7,321 nt of DNA from Clostridiales bacterium (GTDB taxonomy: Bacteria > Bacillota_A > Clostridia > Christensenellales > CAG-917), in contig JAITEJ010000101.1 of the NCBI GenBank assembly GCA_031282095.1, positions 1 to 7,321 of the forward strand. The letters run 5' to 3'. Both the position numbers and the translations under genes were made by a program. The first letter of the stretch is position 1; each line of letters starts with the position of its first letter. A model generated the notes under the pieces. That model had not been told where the DNA came from and made no database searches. It was given only the letters and a program-made list of their open reading frames with translations. Shown one piece after another: positions 1-6,240 of the stretch.

Positions 1-2
1 AG

Positions 3-947
3 CTGCCGCCTTTAAAACGTTTCGTCCACGAAAACAAACGCCGCATAGCGGAAAATACACGCTCCGACACCGCGGGGCTTGCAACAGGAATGCTTTTCGG
101 CGACGCATCCGAACTCGGAAACGGCTACGACGACGTTGCGGCGGCGGGATTGATCCACATTCTCTGCGTTTCCGGTCTGCACGTAGGCTTTTTAGCGGGC
201 GCGGTTTTCGCTCTGCTGAAAAAACTGAAAGTCAAGGGGGTCATACGCCTTGTAATTGCGGTAGGCATCGCGTTGCTTTACTCTATCCTATGCGATTTCC
301 GTCCGCCGTCCGTGCGCGCCGTCATAATGCTTGCCGTTTTGCTTTCGGCGGGCGCGTTCGGGTTTAAGTACGACGCGCCGTCCGCGCTCGCTTTCGCCGC
401 CATACTGATTCTCATATTCGACCCGCCGGCGCTTTTCGGCATAAGCTTCCTGCTTTCTTTCGGCGCGCTTGCGGGATTGGTCTTGCTGTACAAGCCTTTC
501 TTTCGGGTGTTCCGCCGTTTAGGTAAGTTCATAGGCGGTACGCTTGCCGCAAGCTTGGCGACAAATGTCGTTCTCTTCCCCCTCATCGCCGTTTTCTTCG
601 GTAAAATTCAAACCTTATTTTGGTTGTCTAATTTACTTATTTTACCGATTATAAGCTTTATCTTCATAATAATGTTTATAATCATGCTGATTGTGTCAAT
701 ATTTCCCTCTTTCACGTTTCTTTACGCGCTTTTTGACTTCGTTCTGATTCCGTTTAAAACGGTGGTGAGTTTCACCTCGTCATGGCGTTATTCTGAAATA
801 AGGGTCGCATCTATGGGGATCATGTCGGTCGTCTATTATTTCGCCGCGCTTGCCTGTTCGCAATTCTTATTTGCCACGCGTAAACAAAAAACCGCCGCCG
901 TTTCTGTCGTTACATCCGCTTGTCTGATCATCTCCGCGGTAATATAG
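3..947 (+). CDS. comEC: ComEC/Rec2-type DNA uptake channel protein, 5'-truncated by window edge
   Basis: ComEC forms the cytoplasmic-membrane channel through which single-stranded DNA enters during natural transformation. The frame is open from base 3, so the true start lies outside the window; the ATG at 90 is internal, because residues before it (ending AGLATG) continue the family pattern. Seen in the sequence: the hallmark GLIHILCVSGLHVG at 147-188, RPPSVRAVIM near 300-330, DPPALFGISFLLSFGALAGL near 420-480, and a series of hydrophobic helices to the end, including a very hydrophobic run around 615-690. These match the competence (PF03772-type) domain. The protein stops (TAG 945-947) soon after this domain, so the C-terminal metallo-beta-lactamase-like domain of classical ComEC (B. 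subtilis ComEC is about 776 residues) is absent here. Any N-terminal OB-like domain would be off-window. The family is secure; competence in this organism is inference. Confidence 0.9.
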   Translation: MPPLKRFVHENKRRIAENTRSDTAGLATGMLFGDASELGNGYDDVAAAGLIHILCVSGLHVGFLAGAVFALLKKLKVKGVIRLVIAVGIALLYSILCDFRPPSVRAVIMLAVLLSAGAFGFKYDAPSALAFAAILILIFDPPALFGISFLLSFGALAGLVLLYKPFFRVFRRLGKFIGGTLAASLATNVVLFPLIAVFFGKIQTLFWLSNLLILPIISFIFIIMFIIMLIVSIFPSFTFLYALFDFVLIPFKTVVSFTSSWRYSEIRVASMGIMSVVYYFAALACSQFLFATRKQKTAAVSVVTSACLIISAVI

Positions 948-1191
948 CTTAACCGTTGAAGCCGCTCAGTTCGATATATAGCGCGGAGAAGTACGGTGTA
1001 CCGCTCCGCTAAAAAAATAAAACGGAAATGAGCCGCTGCGCCTTTCGCATATAACCGTTTCCGCTGAACCGATCTAACGGGCGCGGAAAGCGGCGCGTCT
1101 CCGTTTCAGGTATAAATCCGGAGAGAGCAATGTCGATAATTAAAATAATCAGCCGAAAATGACCTGGATTACCATCGATTTTTGCGCACGC

Positions 1192-1233
1192 TTGAAATAA
1201 TCACTTTACACTTATATAAATAAGTGATACTAT
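1192..1233 (+). promoter_or_regulatory. Candidate promoter with overlapping operator-like dyad
   Basis: TTGAAA (1192-1197) and TATAAA (1215-1220) are separated by exactly 17 bases, a good sigma-A-type pair. A second overlapping pair is TTTACA (1205-1210), 17 bases, TACTAT (1228-1233). A perfect dyad, CACTTAT-ataa-ATAAGTG (1209-1226), covers the first -10 and fills the spacer of the second; a wider set of arms, ATCACTT (1200-1206) and AAGTGAT (1222-1228), is also perfect. This is the layout expected for a repressor operator at a promoter. The transcript would run through the 69-bp array into holA. Promoter and operator roles are inferred from pattern only. Confidence 0.45.
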
Positions 1234-1282
1234 AAGAATACGCACAAAATATAAAACTCTTCCGATGTTTTTCCGATTAGAC

Positions 1283-1325
1283 GCAACCGTAAAGAGAAAA
1301 TAAAAAGGTCTTTCGGCACGGTTGC
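1283..1325. repeat. Inverted repeat, 8-bp perfect arms
   Basis: GCAACCGT (1283-1290) is the exact reverse complement of ACGGTTGC (1318-1325), separated by 27 bases. AAAG (1291-1294) and CTTT (1310-1313) can add 4 inner pairs across a 4-base bulge. No T-run follows, so it is not a standard terminator. It lies downstream of the candidate promoter and just before the tandem array, so it could fold in the leader RNA. Its function is unknown and chance occurrence is possible. Confidence 0.3.
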
Positions 1326-1364
1326 TGAAAATAAGTTCGTAAACCGTCGTAGTTTGTGCATAAT

Positions 1365-1672
1365 CCTTACACGGATGCGTGCCCGCTCACGGTACTATAA
1401 AATACCAGGCGACAACCCCGACTACGGTTAGGTCATTACACGGGTGCGTGCCCGCTCACGGTACGATAAAATACCCGGCGACAATCCCGACTACGGTTAG
1501 GTCATTACACGGGTGCGTGCCAGTTCACGGCACGATAAAATACCCGGCGACAACCCCGACTACGGTTAGATCCTTACACGGATGCGTGCCCGCTCACGGT
1601 ACGATAAAATACCCGGCGGCAATCCCGACTACGGTTAAATCCTTACACGGGTGCGTGCCCGCTCACGGTACG
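1365..1672. repeat. Tandem array of 69-bp units, 4 full copies plus a 32-bp partial
   Basis: Units start at 1365, 1434, 1503, 1572 and 1641 with a constant 69-base period and no spacers; the last copy stops after about 32 bases (1641-1672). Each unit carries the core TTACACGGRTGCGTGCC, then a CTCACGG-type segment, GATAAAATAC and CGACTACGGTTA. Copies differ only by point substitutions, with no indels. Short arms CACG/CGTG/CACG lie close together in each unit and could form alternative small hairpins. Because 69 is a multiple of 3, one + frame stays open across the array (GTG at 1379 to TAA at 1678), but most differences between copies change the amino acid, so I read the array as non-coding. 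It ends about 50 bases before the holA start codon, so it probably lies in the holA leader or promoter region. Confidence 0.9.
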
Positions 1673-1706
1673 CGTTAAAGAATCCGCGAAAACCTTTGCG
1701 GACTGC

Positions 1707-1712
1707 GGGGGA
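1707..1712 (+). promoter_or_regulatory. Ribosome binding site deciding the holA start
   Basis: GGGGGA lies 10 bases before the ATG at 1723. The only longer in-frame alternative, GTG at 1651, falls inside the last repeat copy, and the residues it would add do not resemble the delta subunit N-terminus. The homologous region begins just after the ATG. Confidence 0.55.
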
Positions 1713-1722
1713 ATATTTGCTT

Positions 1723-2727
1723 ATGGAAATCAATACGCTGACGCTTCCCCGGTTGAGCGCCGCCGTAAGGGAGAACAATATAGCTCCCCTATATGTCGTT
1801 AAAGGAGAGGACGCCTATTTTAAGAGCCGCGCCGTAGAGATAATAAAGGGCATTGTGCCTTCGGACTTTGCCGTAATGAATATTTCCTCGTACGAAACGC
1901 GCCCCGACGTCTATGAGCTTATAAACGCGCTGTCCACGGAGCCGTTGTTTTCGGCGTGGAGGGTCGTCACGGTCGGCTCCTGGCAGGACAAGGCTCTGAT
2001 GTCTAAGGACAAGTCCGCGCTGTTTAAATTTTTGTCAAATCCCCCCGATTTTTCGGTGCTTGTCGTGACGGACGATTCGGATATATTTTCGGAGATGTTG
2101 CGCAAAGACGAGGCGGCGGCAAAAAAAGCCGTTATGGTAGATTGCAAAAAAGCGGAACGCGCCGACGTCATAGATTGGATAAAAATAAAGGGGGCGCGCG
2201 CCGGAGTTCTTTTTGAGGACGCCGCCGCCGCGCGCTTAGCCGACTTCACAAAGGGAGTTATGACGCGGGTCGCGATGGAAACGGAAAAACTGACGGCGTT
2301 CGCATCTGGCGGCAGAATAACCGCCGCGGACGTGGAAACGTTGGTGGCGCCGGAATTGGACGTTCAGATTTACGAGCTTTCCAACGCTCTAGCCGGCGGG
2401 CAGCCTTGGCGCGCGTGGGGCGTACTCGCTTCCGTGGAAAAGCTCGGCTATAAGGAAACGCATATACTCGCCGCCGTTATGTCGCAATTCAGGCGTATGT
2501 TCTACGCCGCGGAATCTGAGGAATCCGATTACTCTCTCGCGCAAACGATGGGAGTCAAAAATTATTCGGTGCATAAGGATAGGGAAGCGGGCAGGCGTTA
2601 CCGTCCCGGGGTTCTTAAGCGTTGCGTCGAAATGCTGGACGAGCAGGAGTTTCTGCTGAAAACGGGTAAAATAGGAAAAGATAATATTATACGCGACACG
2701 GTTGCGCGTCTTATATCAGCTAAATGA
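1723..2727 (+). CDS. holA: DNA polymerase III subunit delta
   Basis: The delta subunit of the clamp loader opens the beta sliding clamp and, with tau/gamma and delta', loads it onto primed DNA during replication; it acts in the cytoplasm at the replisome. From ATG 1723 the product is 334 residues, close to the usual 330-345. Family signatures seen: IAPLYVVKGEDAYF at residues 20-33 (the conserved Y-x-x-x-G-E-x-x-Y/F stretch of domain I), a second conserved block ALSTEPLFSAWRVVTV at 69-84, and the C-terminal helical collar with MSQFRRMF, the LAQTMGVKNYSVHK segment and LLKTGKIGKDNIIRD near the end. The gene follows comEC, as in many Firmicutes, but lies 775 bases away with the 69-bp array between them. 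rpsT, which often follows holA, is not here. A weak hairpin follows the stop. Confidence 0.93.
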   Translation: MEINTLTLPRLSAAVRENNIAPLYVVKGEDAYFKSRAVEIIKGIVPSDFAVMNISSYETRPDVYELINALSTEPLFSAWRVVTVGSWQDKALMSKDKSALFKFLSNPPDFSVLVVTDDSDIFSEMLRKDEAAAKKAVMVDCKKAERADVIDWIKIKGARAGVLFEDAAAARLADFTKGVMTRVAMETEKLTAFASGGRITAADVETLVAPELDVQIYELSNALAGGQPWRAWGVLASVEKLGYKETHILAAVMSQFRRMFYAAESEESDYSLAQTMGVKNYSVHKDREAGRRYRPGVLKRCVEMLDEQEFLLKTGKIGKDNIIRDTVARLISAK

Positions 2728-2736
2728 AAAAACGAA

Positions 2737-2770
2737 TACGCCGCCCAATATTTATTTCGGCGGCATATTG
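2737..2770 (+). terminator. Possible weak terminator after holA
   Basis: GCCGCC (2740-2745) pairs with GGCGGC (2759-2764) around a 13-base A/T-rich loop, and three outer pairs (ATA/TAT) can form after one mismatch. The following sequence has only a short, broken T-run, so termination would be weak or factor-dependent. A competing CAATAT/ATATTG pairing overlaps it. Confidence 0.35.
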
Positions 2771-2835
2771 TTAAAGCAAACAAAGCGGCAGGCCTCGCCT
2801 AATCAACAAAACAATGAAAACCATCCGGAGAAGAA

Positions 2836-3396
2836 ATGACGGAAAAAACCGAAAATAGTTTAATAAGGGAGATTAAAAAAGAGCATTCGGCACTGCTGTT
2901 TATCGCTTTGTGGATAAGCTACGCTTTCAGGGGAACCTATTCGGTGGGCGCGGCTATCCGCACTATGCCTTACGTGATGACGATGCCTTTCGAATTTTCT
3001 CCGGTCATAATAATTTTCATTCACATTCTGACAGGGCTTATCACGGCGGCGGTGGCAATTTTGTTGCTGAGATTTTTTCATACGCTGACGATACGAACGG
3101 CCGGAGGGCGCGCGTTTATTTCCCGATCGAACTTCACCGCGGTGTTCTCAGTCGCGCTGACGGCGTCGAATCTGCTGACGGGAGCGGTATTTTGGGCGTG
3201 TTACGCCTTTCCCTTGATGTTTCCTTTGGCGTCCGCCGTCGCCGATTTGATTATCGGAACGCCGTTGTTAATTTGTGCGTATTTTTATATGAAAAAGGCG
3301 TTTATACCGCCGCATTTATATTCTAAAGTTTTCCTTACCCTTGCGGTTCCTTTCGTTTTGTATCACGCGGTGTTTTTGGCGGAGGCGTTCATATGA
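2836..3396 (+). CDS. Multi-pass membrane protein of unknown function
   Basis: I do not recognise this 186-residue protein. It has a charged N-terminal tail (residues 1-18, rich in E and K), then about four or five hydrophobic segments at roughly 19-31, 55-80, 102-127, 129-151 and 164-184, with basic residues between them (IRTAGGR near 86-92, MKK at 152-154). It contains no obvious catalytic motif. A clear ribosome binding site (GGAG at 2827-2830, 5 bases before the ATG) supports the start. The last codons overlap the next gene in an ATGA (3393-3396), so the two are probably translated together and may act together at the membrane. Possible roles include a partner or assembly factor for the downstream exported protein; this is inference from position only. 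Confidence 0.75.
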   Translation: MTEKTENSLIREIKKEHSALLFIALWISYAFRGTYSVGAAIRTMPYVMTMPFEFSPVIIIFIHILTGLITAAVAILLLRFFHTLTIRTAGGRAFISRSNFTAVFSVALTASNLLTGAVFWACYAFPLMFPLASAVADLIIGTPLLICAYFYMKKAFIPPHLYSKVFLTLAVPFVLYHAVFLAEAFI

Positions 3397-4826
3397 AAAC
3401 CTGCGGTTTAAAAAAGTTATTATTATCGTGGTTCGCCTTCATTGTGTTTGCGGCTTTCGCATGCGGCGCCGTCGGGTTTACGGCGGGAGGGACGGTTTTC
3501 GCGGAGGAGCAGACGAATCCGCAGACCGACGAAGAGCCGCCCGAAGCCGAGAATATTTTTGAGGCTGTGGATACGTCCTCGGAAAATTTGGCGTATGAAT
3601 ATTTTAAGGCGTTCGTAACCGCGCATCCCGACCGCACATTCGGCGAGAGCGGAGAAACCGCCGCGACCGAAAGCTTGGCGGAGGCGTTGGCGTCTATGGG
3701 ATATACTCCCGCGGGAGACGACGGCACGGCGTTCATGCCGTTCAGGTTTGAAGAGCCCGTCACCGAGAAGACGAAGTCAAGCCGCAACGTGATCTTCACT
3801 AAAAAAGGCAATTCGGGCAGCGGTGAGAATGTGGTTATCGCCGCGCACTACGACAATCCCGCGTCCATGACGGGCAGCGACGGCAAAATAATAGGCGGCG
3901 AGGGTGCGATAGACAACGCCACGGGAGTAGGCGCGCTGCTCGCGGCGGCATATTTGCTTAAAGACGCGGATTTGGAATTCGACTTGGTATTTGTCTTATT
4001 CGGCGCGGAGCTTCCGGGGCTTTACGGAAGCAAGCATTATTCGGAAGAGCTGGGCAAGGCGGGACGCGATAAAATCCTCGTAATGTTCGACTTTAACATG
4101 ATAGGCGGCGGGGATTATCTCTATATGTACGACGACGAGGTGCCCACCGGTCACGGAAAATTTATAAAAGCAACCGCCGATTCTTTGAAAACGGAAATTA
4201 AGCTTCCGCCGGCAAATAAAAAGATCACAAACGTCATGCTTGACGGACTGAACGGCATAATTCCGTATACGCACATAGGGTTATTAAGCGACAGCGCGGT
4301 TTTCATTGCCAAGGGCGTCAACATAGCGCACTTTTTCGGTTACAATTGGGAAGTCGATAAAATTTCGGATGGACGCGAGTCGGCATCGCGCGGCAACGTC
4401 GTGTATACGAACCGCGATACGCTGGCGAACTTTGAGGAAAACTATAAAGCGAGCGGCATTAAGCATATGAACGACGCCGTGCGCGTAACCGTAGCGGCGG
4501 TTACGGCGGACGGCTTTGCCGAAGCGGCGAGAAACAGCAAGAAAAACACTTACGATTATTCGGTTTTGGTCAGTTCCTCGTATATAGGCATAATCACCGC
4601 TTCCGTGCTAGCCGCCGTGATCGCCGCGGTCGTTATCATATGGTTTTATCTGAAAAAGAAAGAGGCGCCGCCGCCCGCCGTATCCGCGACGCCGGAAAAC
4701 GGAGGATACACCGTCAACCCGTTCGCACAGTTCGGTGATAAGGCGCACGACGGTGGCGAACATTTCGTGTTTCCCGGCGCGCATATACCGGAAAAACCCG
4801 AAAAGCCGTTCGACGAATTCGACTGA
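3393..4826 (+). CDS. Exported, membrane-anchored M28-family metallopeptidase-like protein with degenerate zinc site
   Basis: A 477-residue protein. N-terminal signal peptide: KK at 7-8, hydrophobic core about 9-31, likely cleavage after TVFA (residue 37). The M28 aminopeptidase-like fold spans about 65-370, with VVIAAHYDN (147-155), GAIDNATGVGAL (171-182), LVFVLFGAELPGLYGS (198-213) and FDFNMIGGG (232-240). A hydrophobic helix at about 393-420 followed by KKK forms a C-terminal anchor, and a proline-rich tail of about 55 residues ends the protein. Against the Aeromonas-type dizinc site, H152, D174 and the general base E206 are kept, but the second Glu of the usual EE pair is L207, the Asp of the DMIG-type motif is N235, and the usual His of the late Y-H-T-x-x-D-T motif is replaced (VYTNRDT, 337-343). 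It may therefore bind one metal, or act as a non-catalytic binding protein. It overlaps the upstream membrane gene by 4 bases. Confidence 0.85.
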   Translation: MKTCGLKKLLLSWFAFIVFAAFACGAVGFTAGGTVFAEEQTNPQTDEEPPEAENIFEAVDTSSENLAYEYFKAFVTAHPDRTFGESGETAATESLAEALASMGYTPAGDDGTAFMPFRFEEPVTEKTKSSRNVIFTKKGNSGSGENVVIAAHYDNPASMTGSDGKIIGGEGAIDNATGVGALLAAAYLLKDADLEFDLVFVLFGAELPGLYGSKHYSEELGKAGRDKILVMFDFNMIGGGDYLYMYDDEVPTGHGKFIKATADSLKTEIKLPPANKKITNVMLDGLNGIIPYTHIGLLSDSAVFIAKGVNIAHFFGYNWEVDKISDGRESASRGNVVYTNRDTLANFEENYKASGIKHMNDAVRVTVAAVTADGFAEAARNSKKNTYDYSVLVSSSYIGIITASVLAAVIAAVVIIWFYLKKKEAPPPAVSATPENGGYTVNPFAQFGDKAHDGGEHFVFPGAHIPEKPEKPFDEFD

Positions 4827-5068
4827 CCTATTGTTTTTTAAGGTGGTTGTTTCACTATTTCGTTTGTATTGACGGAATAAGAAATTTTTAAGAGGGTGCA
4901 AGGAGCATAAGAAGCGTGCGTTCCGCAAGGGATGCGACAAATAAAAAATCCGGAACGAACCGCCGCGTAAAGCGGAAACGTGAAACGGGCTCACTTCTGA
5001 GGTCGACGGTTTTCGGAGTTTTATAATATGCACGGGCCGGACGGCGCGCGATATATGGGTATACAGGT
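4827..5068. other. Intergenic gap before cdaA
   Basis: This stretch separates the M28-like gene from cdaA. It holds a 7-bp inverted repeat, CGTTCCG (4919-4925) with CGGAACG (4951-4957), and a perfect TATAAT (5022-5027) about 40 bases before the cdaA ATG. No good -35 lies at 16-18 bases upstream, so the promoter call is weak. A short frame at 4916-5026 starting with GTG after AAGGAG (4900-4905) could encode a 36-residue, very basic peptide; I do not call it a gene. The T-run at 4834-4839 lacks a convincing hairpin. Confidence 0.5.
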
Positions 5069-5947
5069 ATGTTTGAGTTGTTTGGGAAATTTATTTCCGA
5101 TATAAATTATTTTGCCGTGATAGACGCGGCAATTCTCATTTTAGCATTGGCGCCGATTGTCATTTTCTTCTATAACAAGAGGCAGATGAAAGTTCTGTTC
5201 ATCGTCTTTATCATCTTTGCCGCGCTCATTACGTTGGAAGTCGTTAACGTCTATGCTAAAAAGGAATTATTTTGGGTGGCGCGTTCGGCGCTCAGGTTGC
5301 TGGCTTTCTTCATGGCGGCGGCGTGCGCGGTGGCGTACGGACCCGATCTCAAAACATTTTTCGGGCGCATATCCAGCAAGAAAACCAAGAATCTTTATGA
5401 AAAGGGCTACGGCAACGTGGACGACCTCAAAATCGCCTCTTCGGAGTTGCTCGACTCCATTCAGGATATGGCGAAACGCAACACGGGCGCGATTATCCTG
5501 CTTACAAACGGCGACGGAGATTTTCCCTCTAACATTCTCGATACCGGTACCAAGCTGGACGCCGATTTGTCCGCCGGCTTGCTGGAAAGCATTTTCAACA
5601 CGAAAGGACCTCTCCACGACGGAGCGGTGGTTGTTACGGGTACGAAAATCAGGGCGGCCGGATGCTTTCTGCCCTTGACGCAAAATATCAACGTGGGCAA
5701 GGAATTCGGAACCCGTCACCGCGCCGCAATCGGCATAACGGAGGAAACCGACGTCGTGGCGATCGTCGTCAGCGAGGAAACGGGCATAATTTCAGTGGGG
5801 CGCGCCGGTGAACTGAAGCGTTACATGACTATGGAAAAGCTCAAAGCGGTGATTGAGGAGCAGTTCGGAATAGCCGATCTTTCACAGGAAGCGGAAATGG
5901 GACGTCACGGCAGATGGCATCGCGGTCACGGCGACGGTAATTTCTGA
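5069..5947 (+). CDS. cdaA: Diadenylate cyclase, CdaA type (cyclic di-AMP synthase)
   Basis: CdaA condenses two ATP into cyclic di-AMP, the second messenger that controls potassium and osmolyte transport and cell-wall homeostasis; it sits in the cytoplasmic membrane. The product is 292 residues. Three N-terminal membrane helices lie at about 14-34, 40-61 and 66-92. The catalytic DAC (DisA_N) domain follows at about 105-267, with the diagnostic DGA at 184-186 (in LHDGAVVV) and RHR at 216-218 (in GTRHRAAIGITEETD), then VVSEETGIISV at 233-243. All key motifs are intact, so it should be active. The C-terminal tail is longer than in B. subtilis CdaA (273 residues) and rich in His and Gly (RHGRWHRGHGDGNF). 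In most Firmicutes cdaA is followed by cdaR (YbbR) and glmM; here neither is present in the window. The ribosome binding site before ATG 5069 is weak. The last 21 bases of the gene recur three more times downstream. Confidence 0.93.
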   Translation: MFELFGKFISDINYFAVIDAAILILALAPIVIFFYNKRQMKVLFIVFIIFAALITLEVVNVYAKKELFWVARSALRLLAFFMAAACAVAYGPDLKTFFGRISSKKTKNLYEKGYGNVDDLKIASSELLDSIQDMAKRNTGAIILLTNGDGDFPSNILDTGTKLDADLSAGLLESIFNTKGPLHDGAVVVTGTKIRAAGCFLPLTQNINVGKEFGTRHRAAIGITEETDVVAIVVSEETGIISVGRAGELKRYMTMEKLKAVIEEQFGIADLSQEAEMGRHGRWHRGHGDGNF

Positions 5948-6240
5948 AACGGAAAATAAAACGGTACGAAACCCGCTGCAAAGCGGCAGAAATCACGCCC
6001 GCAAACGGTTGTTTCTGAAACGAACGGTAAAACGATACGAAACAAAGTTATAGTAACCGGTCCGTAAGTCGAACGGGACCGTATACACGGCGGCGGCAAT
6101 TTTTGAAATGAGCGGCAACGATACGAAACAAAGCTATAGTGACCGGTCCTTGAGTCCGGCGGGACCGTGTACACGGCGGCGGCAATTTTTGAAATGAGCG
6201 GAAAAACGATACGAAACCAAAATATATTGATACCCGCCCG
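5927..6240. repeat. Tandem duplication of the cdaA/DUF1015 gene junction (four junction copies)
   Basis: The sequence around the cdaA stop (CACGGCGACGGTAATTTCTGA, 5927-5947, read in two overlapping parts) recurs in similar form ending at 6018, 6106 and 6192, each followed by AAYG and then a block close to AAAACGATACGAAAC. The last copy is the real DUF1015 start (TGA 6190-6192, one base, ATG 6194). Stop-to-stop periods are 71, 88 and 86 bases. The interior of each unit also resembles the first 55 or so bases of the DUF1015 gene (for example ATCACGCCCGCAAACGG near 5993-6008 versus ATACCCGCCCGCGGAACGG at 6230-6248). The simplest reading is an ancestral TGAAATG junction copied in tandem and then decayed by substitutions and small indels. 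The two central units also share CGGTCC/GGACCG arms and a CCGTRTACACGG palindrome-like segment. Confidence 0.8.
6108..6197 (+). other. Short upstream reading frame overlapping the DUF1015 start (ATGA)
   Basis: In the third duplicated junction unit the ATG is preserved (6108) and opens a 29-codon frame, beginning MSGNDTKQSY, that ends at TGA 6195-6197, overlapping ATG 6194 by 4 bases. The upstream portion is a duplicate of the DUF1015 gene's own start region in a shifted frame. It may be a decayed start, or it could act as a leader that couples ribosomes to the true start. There is no evidence that the peptide itself has a function. Confidence 0.3.

Larger units (their letters stand above)
948..1364. 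other. Gene-free intergenic stretch between comEC and the repeat array
   Basis: No reading frame with recognisable coding character was found on either strand. Contents: an imperfect hairpin at 980-1010 (CGGAG/CTCCG arms with an inner GTAC/GTAC) followed by an A-run, so it does not read as a terminator for comEC on the + strand; two very short ATG frames at 1130-1162 and 1159-1200; a candidate promoter and dyad at 1192-1233; and an inverted repeat at 1283-1325. The A+T content rises from about 1130 to 1340, which suits a regulatory region. comEC and holA are often close neighbours in Firmicutes, so a 775-base separation is wide. Confidence 0.6.

Noticed and set aside
90..92. ATG at 90 as the comEC start
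   Set aside because: The frame is open back to base 3 and the residues before it fit the family; the gene simply enters from outside the window.
980..1020. Terminator for comEC
   Set aside because: The hairpin at 980-1010 is followed by an A-run rather than a T-run, so it does not fit an intrinsic terminator on the + strand.
1365..1672. CRISPR array
   Set aside because: The units are contiguous and near-identical along their full 69 bases, with no unique spacers, and no cas gene is present.
1379..1678. Open frame of 23-residue repeats across the 69-bp array
   Set aside because: It stays open only because the period is a multiple of 3; most differences between copies change the amino acid, there is no good ribosome binding site, and it runs into the holA leader.
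1651..1722. GTG start that would add 24 residues to the delta subunit
   Set aside because: The codon lies inside the last repeat copy and the added residues do not match the family; the ATG at 1723 has a ribosome binding site.
4808..4839. Terminator after the M28-like gene
   Set aside because: There is a run of six T, but the only upstream hairpin is about five pairs with a bulge and ends some 10 bases before the T-run.
4608..5033. Minus-strand open frame of about 141 codons
   Set aside because: It overlaps the clear M28-like gene on the other strand, shows no family features and has no good ribosome binding site; it is a shadow frame.
5926..6174. Minus-strand open frame of about 82 codons over the junction repeats
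   Set aside because: Its internal similarity simply reflects the tandem DNA units, whose periods (71, 88, 86) do not keep frame; it overlaps cdaA and has no family match.
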